DNA from: Mycobacterium shimoidei
GTDB lineage: Bacteria > Actinomycetota > Actinomycetes > Mycobacteriales > Mycobacteriaceae
Length of the DNA stretch: 64,000 bases
NCBI GenBank assembly: GCA_002101905.1
Contig: LQPU01000003.1
Location: 1 to 64,000, forward strand
Direction: 5' to 3'
Part shown: positions 1-6,757 of the stretch, one piece after another
Layout: each line of letters starts with the position of its first letter
How positions within the stretch are numbered: position 1 is the first letter of the stretch
Program-made: the position numbers and the translations under genes
The notes under the pieces: model-generated
The model's input: the letters and a program-made list of their open reading frames with translations, nothing else
What the model was told of the DNA's origin: nothing
The model's database searches: none

Positions 1-2
1 CG

Positions 3-917
3 GCCGAACCGTTCCCACCGCCCCCGCCGGCCGATCCGCTGGTACCGCCGGCAGCCCCGGCCGTGGCACCGCCGCAGCAGCCCCCGGCCGATCCGCTGGC
101 ATTGCCGCAGCAGCCCCCGACTGATCCGTCGGCTCCAGCGGCGACACCGGCTGCCGTGCCGACGGGCCCGGTGGCCGGACAGAACCCGGAGCCGTTTATC
201 GGTCAGCCGCCGTTCGTGCCGCCGACGTTCGTTCCGGTCAGCGGCTCGACCGTCGGTGTCGCCCAGCCGATCATCATCAACTTCGCGCGGCCGATCGCCG
301 ACCAGGCCATGGCCGAGCAGGCGATTCACATTTCGTCGACCCCACCGGTGCCCGGCAAGTTCTACTGGATGACGCCCAGCCAGGTGCGCTGGCGGCCGAT
401 CAACTTCTGGCCGGCGCACACCGCGGTGCACATCGACGCTGCCGGCACCATCTCGGACTTCTATATCGGCGACGCGCTGGTGGCCACCGCGGACGACGCC
501 ACCCACACGATGACCGTTACCCGCAACGGGACCGTCGAGAAGACCATCCCGATGTCGATGGGGATGTCGGCGGGCGGCCACCAGACTCCCAACGGCACCT
601 ACTACGTGTTGGACAAGAAGGCCAAGGTGGTGATGGATTCCTCCACCTACGGGGTGCCGGTCAACTCGGCCTACGGCTACAAGGTCGACGTCGAAAACGC
701 CGTCATGTTCGACAACAGCGGCGATTTCGTGCACAGCGCTCCGTGGTCGGTGGCCGATCAGGGTAAGCGCAACGTGAGCCACGGCTGCATCAATATCAGC
801 CCGGCCAATGCGAAGTGGTTCTTCGACAACTTCGGCACCGGCGATCCGATCGTGGTGAAGAACTCCAGCGGTGGGACCTACTCCAAAAACGACGGCTCCA
901 ACGACTGGCAGCTCTAG
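3..917 (+). CDS. L,D-transpeptidase (Rv0192-like), 5' end outside window
   Basis: This enzyme makes 3-3 cross-links in peptidoglycan outside the membrane. The frame is open from base 3 with no stop, so the true start lies upstream of the window; the GTG at 63 sits inside the proline/alanine-rich segment and is probably internal. After about 60 proline-rich residues comes an Ig-like domain, then the YkuD catalytic domain. The catalytic signature is visible: a His in FVHSAPWS followed by SHGCINIS, whose Cys is the nucleophile. The proline-rich N-terminus and the nearby zmp1 fit M. tuberculosis Rv0192 (LdtMt4). In M. tuberculosis Rv0193c-Rv0197 lie between Rv0192 and zmp1; here they are absent and the two genes converge 12 bases apart. 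Family assignment is firm; the orthology is inferred from memory. Confidence 0.88.
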   Translation, partial: AEPFPPPPPADPLVPPAAPAVAPPQQPPADPLALPQQPPTDPSAPAATPAAVPTGPVAGQNPEPFIGQPPFVPPTFVPVSGSTVGVAQPIIINFARPIADQAMAEQAIHISSTPPVPGKFYWMTPSQVRWRPINFWPAHTAVHIDAAGTISDFYIGDALVATADDATHTMTVTRNGTVEKTIPMSMGMSAGGHQTPNGTYYVLDKKAKVVMDSSTYGVPVNSAYGYKVDVENAVMFDNSGDFVHSAPWSVADQGKRNVSHGCINISPANAKWFFDNFGTGDPIVVKNSSGGTYSKNDGSNDWQL

Positions 918-933
918 CGCCTGCCCGCGCTAG
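914..933. terminator. Inverted repeat joining two convergent stop codons
   Basis: CTAGCGC at 914-920 is perfectly complementary to GCGCTAG at 927-933, with a 6-base loop. The stem contains the TAG of the transpeptidase (915-917) and the TAG of zmp1 on the other strand (930-932). There is no U-tract, so a bidirectional terminator role is inference. Confidence 0.4.
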
Positions 934-2924
934 TTCCAGATCCGGACCCGCCGAGCGGGTTCCAGGTACAACTCGTCGCTCTCGGTGACGTCGAAGGCCT
1001 CGTAGAAGGCATCGATGTTGCGGATGACGCCGTTGCAACGAAACTCCGGCGGTGAGTGAGGGTCGACCGCCAGGCGTCGAATCGCTTCGGCGTCACGGGA
1101 TTTCGTCCGCCATACCTGTGCCCAGCCGAAGAACACCCGCTGCATGCCGGTAAGTCCGTCGATCACCGGTGCGGGGCGCCCATTCAGCGAAAGCTGATAG
1201 GCGAGCAACGCGATAGACAGGCCGCCCAGGTCACCGATGTTCTCACCGACGGTGAACGCGCCGTTGACATGATGACCGTTGCCCAAGCTCCGCGGCGTAT
1301 ACACGTCGTATTGCTCGATCAGCGCCTTGGTGCGGGCCCCGAACTCCGCACGGTCGTCGTCAGTCCACCAGTCGACCAGATTGCCGTCGCCGTCGTACTT
1401 GGCGCCCTGATCGTCGAACCCGTGCCCGATCTCGTGACCGATCACTGCGCCGATACCGCCGTAGTTGGCGGCGTCATCGGCGTCCGGGTCGAAGAACGGT
1501 GGCTGCAAGATTCCTGCCGGAAAGACGATTTCATTCATCCCCGGGTTGTAATAGGCGTTGACGGTTTGCGGCGTCATAAACCACTCGTCACGGTCGACCG
1601 GGCCGCCGAGTTTCGCGAGCTCACGGTCGTGGTTTACGGCGTAACCGCGTTGGTAGTTTCCGTACAGATCGTCGCGGTCGATCACCAGTGCCGAATAATC
1701 CCGCCACTTCTTGGGGTAACCCACTTTCGCGGTGAACTTGTCGAGCTTGGCCAATGCACGATCCCGCGTCTGCGGGGTCATCCAGTCCAGGTTGGTGATG
1801 CTGATCCGGTAAGCCTCGCGCAGGTTGTCCACCAATTCGTCGATGCGGGCCTTGGCGTCTGGTGGGAAATGCCGTTCGACATAAAGCTTTCCGACGGCAT
1901 CACCGAGCAAGCCCTCGACCAATGACACTCCGCGCTTCCAGCGTTCCCGAATCTCTTCCGCCCCGGTCAGCATGCGGCCGTAGAAGGCGAAGTCCTCGCG
2001 CACCAACGCATCGGTGAGCAGTGAGGCGCGCGCGTGAATCAACCGCCAACGTGCCCAACGCTTCCAGTCTTCGAGGCTCTCGCTGCGCCACAGCGCAGCG
2101 AACGAGGAGAGGTAATCAGGCTGGCGTGCAACGAGTTCGGCGACCAAATCGGGGGTGCTGCCCAGCGCGGTCACCCAATCGGCCCACGGGAAGCCCGGCG
2201 CCTGCTGCTGCAGTTCGGCGAAGGTACGCAGGTTGTAGGTCAGCTCGGCGTCCCGGCGCTTGACCACGTCCCAGTGCGCGGCGGCGAGCTTGGTCTCCAA
2301 TGCCACGATGCGCTCGGCGGTTTCGGCGTGATCGGCCGGCTCTCCGCCGTACACCAGCGCGAACATCCGGGCGATGTGGCCGGGATAGGCGGCCAGCACC
2401 TCGGCGTGCTGCTCGTCGCGGTAATAGGACTCGTCGGGAAGACCGAGTCCCGACTGGGTGACGTGCACCAGATAGCGCGTCGAGTTTTTCGCATCGGTGT
2501 CGACGTAGATGCCCACCCCGCCGCCGACACCGGTGCGCTGCAGCGCACCGATTATGGCCGCCAGCTGATCGGGACTTGCGGCGTCATCAATGCCGGCCAG
2601 CTCGTCGAGCAGCGGCGCCACACCACGGCGCTCCACCGCCTCCTCGTCGATGAAGCTGGCGTAGAGGTCACCGATGCGTTGTTCGTCGGAGCCGGGGCCG
2701 GCCCGTCCAGCGCGCTGCTCGCTGGCTTCGACGATCAGGTCGCGCACTTGCACCTCTGCCCGGTCGAACAGCGACCGGAAGGCGCCGTCGGTTGCGCGGT
2801 CGGCGGGGATCCGATACTCGGCCAACCAGCGACCGTTGACATGGCCGAACAGGTCGTCTTGTGGGCGGACGTCACCATCGACATGGCTCAAATCGATGCC
2901 AGAGCGAAGAGCTTGAACTGTCAC
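930..2924 (-). CDS. zmp1: Zinc metalloprotease Zmp1, M13 (neprilysin) family
   Basis: M13 endopeptidase of 664 residues, matching the 663 of M. tuberculosis Zmp1 (Rv0198c). In M. tuberculosis it has been linked to interference with inflammasome activation and phagosome maturation. The zinc motif HEIGH lies in VIGHEIGHGFDDQG near residue 495 and the third ligand Glu is in ENIGDLGG. The protein ends RVRIWN. The start chosen is GTG at 2924 (VTVQALRSGIDLS), because GGAAGG stands 8 bases upstream and homology begins there. The frame stays open upstream to 3062, but that extra stretch overlaps the promoter of the divergent omamA and looks non-coding. The 3' end converges on the L,D-transpeptidase. 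No signal peptide is seen, as in the M. tuberculosis protein. Confidence 0.95.
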   Translation of the reverse strand: MTVQALRSGIDLSHVDGDVRPQDDLFGHVNGRWLAEYRIPADRATDGAFRSLFDRAEVQVRDLIVEASEQRAGRAGPGSDEQRIGDLYASFIDEEAVERRGVAPLLDELAGIDDAASPDQLAAIIGALQRTGVGGGVGIYVDTDAKNSTRYLVHVTQSGLGLPDESYYRDEQHAEVLAAYPGHIARMFALVYGGEPADHAETAERIVALETKLAAAHWDVVKRRDAELTYNLRTFAELQQQAPGFPWADWVTALGSTPDLVAELVARQPDYLSSFAALWRSESLEDWKRWARWRLIHARASLLTDALVREDFAFYGRMLTGAEEIRERWKRGVSLVEGLLGDAVGKLYVERHFPPDAKARIDELVDNLREAYRISITNLDWMTPQTRDRALAKLDKFTAKVGYPKKWRDYSALVIDRDDLYGNYQRGYAVNHDRELAKLGGPVDRDEWFMTPQTVNAYYNPGMNEIVFPAGILQPPFFDPDADDAANYGGIGAVIGHEIGHGFDDQGAKYDGDGNLVDWWTDDDRAEFGARTKALIEQYDVYTPRSLGNGHHVNGAFTVGENIGDLGGLSIALLAYQLSLNGRPAPVIDGLTGMQRVFFGWAQVWRTKSRDAEAIRRLAVDPHSPPEFRCNGVIRNIDAFYEAFDVTESDELYLEPARRVRIWN

Positions 2925-2999
2925 GTCGCCATCCTTCCATCTGTCCGCGTCGGCGTGGACGCGCCGCAGGAACCCCGGGTAACGGTTGGCGATGTCGGG

Positions 3000-3005
3000 T
3001 ACCCT
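3000..3005 (+). promoter_or_regulatory. -10 element of omamA copy 1 (leaderless)
   Basis: TACCCT fits the mycobacterial TANNNT -10 consensus and ends 7 bases before the ATG at 3013, so transcription would begin at or next to the start codon. The same element with the same spacing precedes the second copy (TAGCCT, 4477-4482). Confidence 0.55.
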
Positions 3006-3012
3006 CACCGCC

Positions 3013-3729
3013 ATGCCTGACGAGGAACAGCCCGAAGCGCCGGCCGAGCAGGACGCCCCCACGGCCGAGGATCAGACCGAATCATCGATCGAGGACAGCG
3101 CAGCAGCCGAGGAAGAACCCGAATCGGCGGCCGACGAGGACGACGAGGACCACGCCCGGGTGCCCGAGCGATCGGGCGGGCCAATCTTCTCCGTCTACGG
3201 TATCGCGTCGGCCGTCCTGGGACTCTTGTCGGTGGCCGCGATCGTGGTGGGTGTGATTTTTTGGATGCAACACCGCGACCATGTCGACGAGCGTTCCTAC
3301 CAGAACCGGGTCATGGGTACTGCGGGTAGCTGGGCAACCCTGTTGATCAACCTGAACCCCAACAACCTGGAGGCCGGCACGCAGCGCCTGCGTGAGAGAA
3401 CGGCCGGCCCGCTCAACGCGAATTTCGATTCTGTTTTTGCGCCCTATCGGGAACGGGCGGAGAAGCTGCAGTCGCGCAGCACGGGGCGCATCGAGTCACT
3501 GGCGATCGAGCGGCTGCACAACGACGCGGACGCTGCCGGTGGCACTGAGCCGTCGAATCCCACCGGCAAGTCGAATGTGGGCCGCCGCACCGACACCGTC
3601 ACGGTGATCGCGATGTCGGTCGTCGAAAACCCAGGCGGTAAGCCGACGGGCGTGCGCTGGAACCTCCAGCTGGACGTCTCCGACGTGAACGGCAAGCTAA
3701 TGATTTCACAGCTGAGGGCGATCAAATGA
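3013..3729 (+). CDS. omamA: Mce-associated membrane protein OmamA, copy 1
   Basis: 238 residues. A long Glu/Asp/Ala-rich cytoplasmic N-terminus (about 60 residues) leads to one membrane segment (GIASAVLGLLSVAAIVVGVIF) and a C-terminal Mce-associated domain outside the membrane, ending VSDVNGKLMISQLRAIK. This is the Rv0199 family. In mycobacteria OmamA stabilises Mce transporters that import cholesterol and fatty acids together with MceG. The ATG at 3013 is preferred over an upstream in-frame start because of the -10 element at 3000-3005 and the parallel start of copy 2. The stop overlaps the omamB start as ATGA, so the two are translationally coupled. This copy has a longer acidic N-terminus than copy 2 (238 against 204 residues). 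Confidence 0.88.
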   Translation: MPDEEQPEAPAEQDAPTAEDQTESSIEDSAAAEEEPESAADEDDEDHARVPERSGGPIFSVYGIASAVLGLLSVAAIVVGVIFWMQHRDHVDERSYQNRVMGTAGSWATLLINLNPNNLEAGTQRLRERTAGPLNANFDSVFAPYRERAEKLQSRSTGRIESLAIERLHNDADAAGGTEPSNPTGKSNVGRRTDTVTVIAMSVVENPGGKPTGVRWNLQLDVSDVNGKLMISQLRAIK

Positions 3730-4439
3730 GCAACCAGCCCAAGCGTTCGATGCGAAATCTGTGGCGGATGCTGGCTTTTGACATTGCCGCTCCGCTGGCC
3801 GCCATAGGCGGTCTGGTGATGGTCGGCGTGGTGCTGAGGTGGCCGGCGTGGTGGATCTCGGCGTGCTCGGTGCTGATCCTGCTGATTGTCGAGGGCGTCG
3901 CCGTGAATTTCGTGCGGCTGCGCCGTGAGTCGGTGACGGTCGGCACCGACGACGCCGGGCCGCGGCTGCGGCTCGCCGTCGCCGCGCTGTGCTTGGCTGC
4001 TCTGGTGGCGGCGGTCGTCCTCGGCTACACCCGCTGGACGATTCCCGACCGGGACTTCGAACGCGACTCCGCCGAGGTGGTGCAAATCGCCGCCGACGTG
4101 GCGCAGGAGACGGCGACGGTCAACGCCAGCAGCCCGACAGCGTCGATCGACAAGGCCGTGCAGCGGGTGGCACCCGAGCAGGCACAGGCGTTCAAAGAAC
4201 GATTCGAGAAGATCGCCACGAATCTGGCCAGCCACAACGTCAACATTGAGGCGTCGGTCATCACGGCCGGGGTCGAAGCGCTCGGACAAAACGGCGCCAA
4301 GGTGGCGGTGGTACTCCACAGCACCCAAAGCACCTGGGATCAACCGCCGAAAACCAGTGTGGTCCCGGCGCGGGTGACCCTGCGCAAGGAGAACGACCGC
4401 TGGCTGGTGCTTGACGTGTCGCCGATCCAAGCCCGCTGA
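3726..4439 (+). CDS. omamB: Mce-associated membrane protein OmamB, copy 1
   Basis: 237 residues, Rv0200 family. Three hydrophobic segments occupy roughly the first 105 residues (APLAAIGGLVMVGVVL, WWISACSVLILLIVEGVAV, LAVAALCLAALVAAVVLGY), followed by an exported domain of the Mce-associated type ending WLVLDVSPIQAR. It is the second gene of a two-gene operon with omamA copy 1 (ATGA overlap). A close paralogue follows at 5101-5790, in which the motifs DRDF.RDSAEVV, ASIDKA and DRW.VL are kept. It probably pairs with OmamA in the membrane as an accessory of Mce lipid importers; this is inferred from the family. Confidence 0.87.
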   Translation: MSNQPKRSMRNLWRMLAFDIAAPLAAIGGLVMVGVVLRWPAWWISACSVLILLIVEGVAVNFVRLRRESVTVGTDDAGPRLRLAVAALCLAALVAAVVLGYTRWTIPDRDFERDSAEVVQIAADVAQETATVNASSPTASIDKAVQRVAPEQAQAFKERFEKIATNLASHNVNIEASVITAGVEALGQNGAKVAVVLHSTQSTWDQPPKTSVVPARVTLRKENDRWLVLDVSPIQAR

Positions 4440-4476
4440 CAGCGGCGGCGGTCCCTCGGCGCTAAGTGGGTGGCGG

Positions 4477-4482
4477 TAGCCT
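4477..4482 (+). promoter_or_regulatory. -10 element of omamA copy 2 (leaderless)
   Basis: TAGCCT ends 7 bases before the ATG at 4490. The surrounding bases GGTANCCTCACNGCCATG are nearly the same as before copy 1, so the promoter was duplicated with the genes and copy 2 can be transcribed on its own. Confidence 0.55.
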
Positions 4483-4489
4483 CACGGCC

Positions 4490-5104
4490 ATGCCTGACGG
4501 GGAGCAGACCCAGAGCGCCGACGGCGCCGGATCGACCGACGAACCCTCGGACGTTCCGGTCTTCTCCGCCTACGGTGTCGCATCGGCCGTGCTCGGCGTG
4601 CTGTCGGTGGCGGCGATCGTGTTGACCGGCATGATCTGGACGACGCACCGCAGCGACGTCAACGACCGGCGCTATCTGGGCCGAGTCATGCAGACCGCCG
4701 CCGAGTGGACCGGCGTGCTGATCAACATGAACACCGACAACATCGACGAGAGTCTGCAGCGGTTGCACGACGGGACCGTCGGTGACCTCAACGCCGACTT
4801 CGACTCCGCGATCCAGCCCTACCGGCAGGTGGTGCAACGGCTGAAGTCCCGCAGCACCGGCCAGGTCGAGGCGGTGGCGATCGAGGCGGTGCACCACGAG
4901 TTGGACGCCCCGCCGGGCGGCCGCCCGCCCGCCGAACCGTTGCCGGCGGAGATGGCCAAACGCACCGACAACGTCATGGTGGTCGCCACGTCGGTCAACG
5001 AAAACACCGGTGGCAAGCCGCAGATCGTGCACTGGCATCTGCGGCTGGCCGTCTCCGACGTGGACGGCAGACTGTTGATCTCGCGGTTGGAGTCAATCCG
5101 ATGA
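4490..5104 (+). CDS. Mce-associated membrane protein OmamA, copy 2
   Basis: 204 residues with a short acidic N-terminus, one membrane segment (GVASAVLGVLSVAAIVLTGMIW) and the Mce-associated domain ending VSDVDGRLLISRLESIR. The length and the start MPDGEQ look closer to M. tuberculosis Rv0199 as I recall it than copy 1 does, so this may be the ancestral copy. Shared with copy 1 are the arrangement YGIAS/YGVAS, NADFDS/NANFDS, QPYRQVVQRLKSRSTG/APYRERAEKLQSRSTG and the C-terminus. Only 50 bases separate it from the end of copy 1, and it overlaps the next gene by ATGA. Confidence 0.87.
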   Translation: MPDGEQTQSADGAGSTDEPSDVPVFSAYGVASAVLGVLSVAAIVLTGMIWTTHRSDVNDRRYLGRVMQTAAEWTGVLINMNTDNIDESLQRLHDGTVGDLNADFDSAIQPYRQVVQRLKSRSTGQVEAVAIEAVHHELDAPPGGRPPAEPLPAEMAKRTDNVMVVATSVNENTGGKPQIVHWHLRLAVSDVDGRLLISRLESIR

Positions 5105-5790
5105 GAAATCGACTACGGCTGGCGCTGTTCGACGTCCTCGCACCGCTGGCCACCATCGCCGCGCTCGTTCTGATCGGTGTCGTGCTGGGCTGGCCGCGGT
5201 GGTGGGTGGCGGTGTGCGCGGTGCTGGTGCTGCTGGTGGTCGAGGCGGTCGCGATCAATTTCTGGCTGCTGCGCCGTGATTCGGTGACCGTTGGCACCGA
5301 TGACGACCGCCCGGCGCTGCGGTTCGTGGTTGTCGGACTGTGTGCGAGCGCGCTGATCGCCGCAACGATCGTCGCGTTCAACGGCTGGAGTACGCCCGAC
5401 CGGGATTTCAAACGTGACTCGGCCGAAGTGGTGCGGATCGCGACCGAGATGGCCGAGGCGACGGCCACGTTCACCCCGGGCCACCCGGCGGCCTCGATCG
5501 ACCGGGCTGCGGCGTTGATGGTGCCGGAGCAGGTACAGGCGTTCAAAGACCAATTCGCTAAGGCCACTGCCGATCTGGCGCAACGCAACGTCGTTGCTCA
5601 GGCGTCCACGTTGGAGGCCGGCGTCGAGGCGATCGGACCATCCGCGGCCAGTGTGGCGGTGATCATGCGCGGGACCCGGAACACTCCCGGGGAGCAGCCC
5701 GAGCACTCGGTGCTCGCGTTGCGGGTGGCGCTGACCAAGAAAGACGATCGGTGGCAGGTGCTGGAAGTGGCACCCATCCACGCGCGCTGA
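5101..5790 (+). CDS. Mce-associated membrane protein OmamB, copy 2
   Basis: 229 residues with the topology of copy 1: three hydrophobic segments in the first 100 residues, then an exported domain ending WQVLEVAPIHAR. The two copies share WPRWW/WPAWW, SVTVGTDD and PDRDF.RDSAEVV, but differ in the middle of the exported domain, so they have had time to diverge. The stop at 5788-5790 lies inside a small perfect hairpin shared with the convergent CoA-binding gene. Function is inferred from the Rv0200 family. Confidence 0.87.
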   Translation: MRNRLRLALFDVLAPLATIAALVLIGVVLGWPRWWVAVCAVLVLLVVEAVAINFWLLRRDSVTVGTDDDRPALRFVVVGLCASALIAATIVAFNGWSTPDRDFKRDSAEVVRIATEMAEATATFTPGHPAASIDRAAALMVPEQVQAFKDQFAKATADLAQRNVVAQASTLEAGVEAIGPSAASVAVIMRGTRNTPGEQPEHSVLALRVALTKKDDRWQVLEVAPIHAR

Positions 5791-5800
5791 GTAGCTCAGC
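5786..5800. terminator. Compact hairpin between convergent stops
   Basis: GCTGAG (5786-5791), loop TAG, CTCAGC (5795-5800): a perfect 6-base stem. It contains the TGA of omamB copy 2 and, on the other strand, the TGA of the CoA-binding gene. There is no U-tract. The arrangement mirrors 914-933. Confidence 0.4.
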
Positions 5801-6218
5801 ACAAGCGGGCGTGCTCGACCATCAGGCAACGGTCCATCACGACCCGCAGTCCGGCGGCCTGTGCGTCGCGGCCCACCTGCTCATGCCACAGACCCTGCTG
5901 AAGCCACAGGGTTTTCGGCCGCGGTTGCAGCGCGAGTGTCTCGGCCAGCACGGACGGCAACTCGTCGAAGCGCCGGAAAACGTCCACCAGGTCCGGAACC
6001 ACCGGTAGGTCGGCCAGCCGGGGATACACCCGGGCGCCGTCAATGTCGGTGATCGTCGGGTTGACCGGAAACACCTCGTACTGGCCGGTGGAGCGCAGAT
6101 ACGAATAAATCTCGTAGCTGGGCCGGCTGCGCTTGGCTGATGCTCCGATTACGGCGACGGTGCGGGTCTGTCGCAGGATTCGGCGCAGCGTGGTGTCGTC
6201 GGGCCGGCCGATGCTCAA
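5796..6218 (-). CDS. CoA-binding Rossmann-fold protein (YccU-like)
   Basis: 140 residues, a single CoA-binding domain as in the YccU/YneT family. The dinucleotide-like start VAVIGASAKRSRPSYEI, the middle VFPVNP and the C-terminal GLWHEQVGRDAQAAGLRVVMDRCLMVEH are characteristic of small stand-alone CoA-binding proteins. The start is TTG at 6218, which overlaps the Rv0201c stop as TTGA; no other start in frame fits. It is the last gene of the mmpL11-Rv0201c-CoA-binding operon, all overlapping by 4 bases. The physiological role is unknown; a CoA or acyl-CoA sensing role alongside a lipid exporter is only a guess. Confidence 0.85.
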   Translation of the reverse strand: MSIGRPDDTTLRRILRQTRTVAVIGASAKRSRPSYEIYSYLRSTGQYEVFPVNPTITDIDGARVYPRLADLPVVPDLVDVFRRFDELPSVLAETLALQPRPKTLWLQQGLWHEQVGRDAQAAGLRVVMDRCLMVEHARLC

Positions 6219-6757
6219 CTATCGTCCTGGCCACGCTCGGAGCGCGCCTTGGCGAACCGGTCGGACAGCCGTCGCATCCGGATCATCAGCGAGGCCGACG
6301 GGCTGATCTTGGCTTCCAGATAGTCGGCCAACTCTTCGGCGGGCACCCCGATGCGCGACGCGAATTCCCGTGGCGCCAAGCCGGATCGCTCCATCAGCAG
6401 CCGGACGTGGCGGGCAACCTCAGCGCGCTCGTTGGCCTCCAGATGCGCGCGGGCGCGGTCCAGCACCTCGGCGAGCGCTTTGGAAATGCCGTACGGGCGG
6501 GAATCCTCCAACACCTCTTCGACCTGGCGGGCGGTCCGCCCGAACGGGTCTCGTTTGAGCGCGACGGCGATCTGCTGCCAGGTGGAGATGTCGCCGCCCT
6601 CGAGCGCCGAACGGATCGCCGAGGTGGGCCACAACTCCACCGGCTGGTCGGCGTAGGACGGGGCCTTGACGCGCCGCTGCGGGGACGGGCCGGATCGGCG
6701 TTCGGCCGGGGACCGATGCGGCGCCGGTCCGGGGCGTCGGTCCGCAGCCAACGTCAC
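6215..6757 (-). CDS. Rv0201c-like helix-turn-helix protein
   Basis: 180 residues. The N-terminal 35 residues are Arg/Pro-rich and probably disordered. The C-terminal third looks like a Cro/XRE-type helix-turn-helix (LMERSGLAPREFASRIGVPA, then SPSASLMIRMRRLSDRF). The GTG start at 6757 overlaps the mmpL11 stop as GTGA. Position and order identify it with M. tuberculosis Rv0201c, annotated as conserved hypothetical. The DNA-binding reading is from sequence pattern only; the domain could instead be a structural helical bundle. Confidence 0.8.
   Translation of the reverse strand: MTLAADRRPGPAPHRSPAERRSGPSPQRRVKAPSYADQPVELWPTSAIRSALEGGDISTWQQIAVALKRDPFGRTARQVEEVLEDSRPYGISKALAEVLDRARAHLEANERAEVARHVRLLMERSGLAPREFASRIGVPAEELADYLEAKISPSASLMIRMRRLSDRFAKARSERGQDDS

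Noticed and set aside
2925..3062. A longer Zmp1 starting at 3062.
   Set aside because: The extra residues are unlike the family, overlap the omamA promoter and start codons, and a good ribosome site marks GTG 2924.
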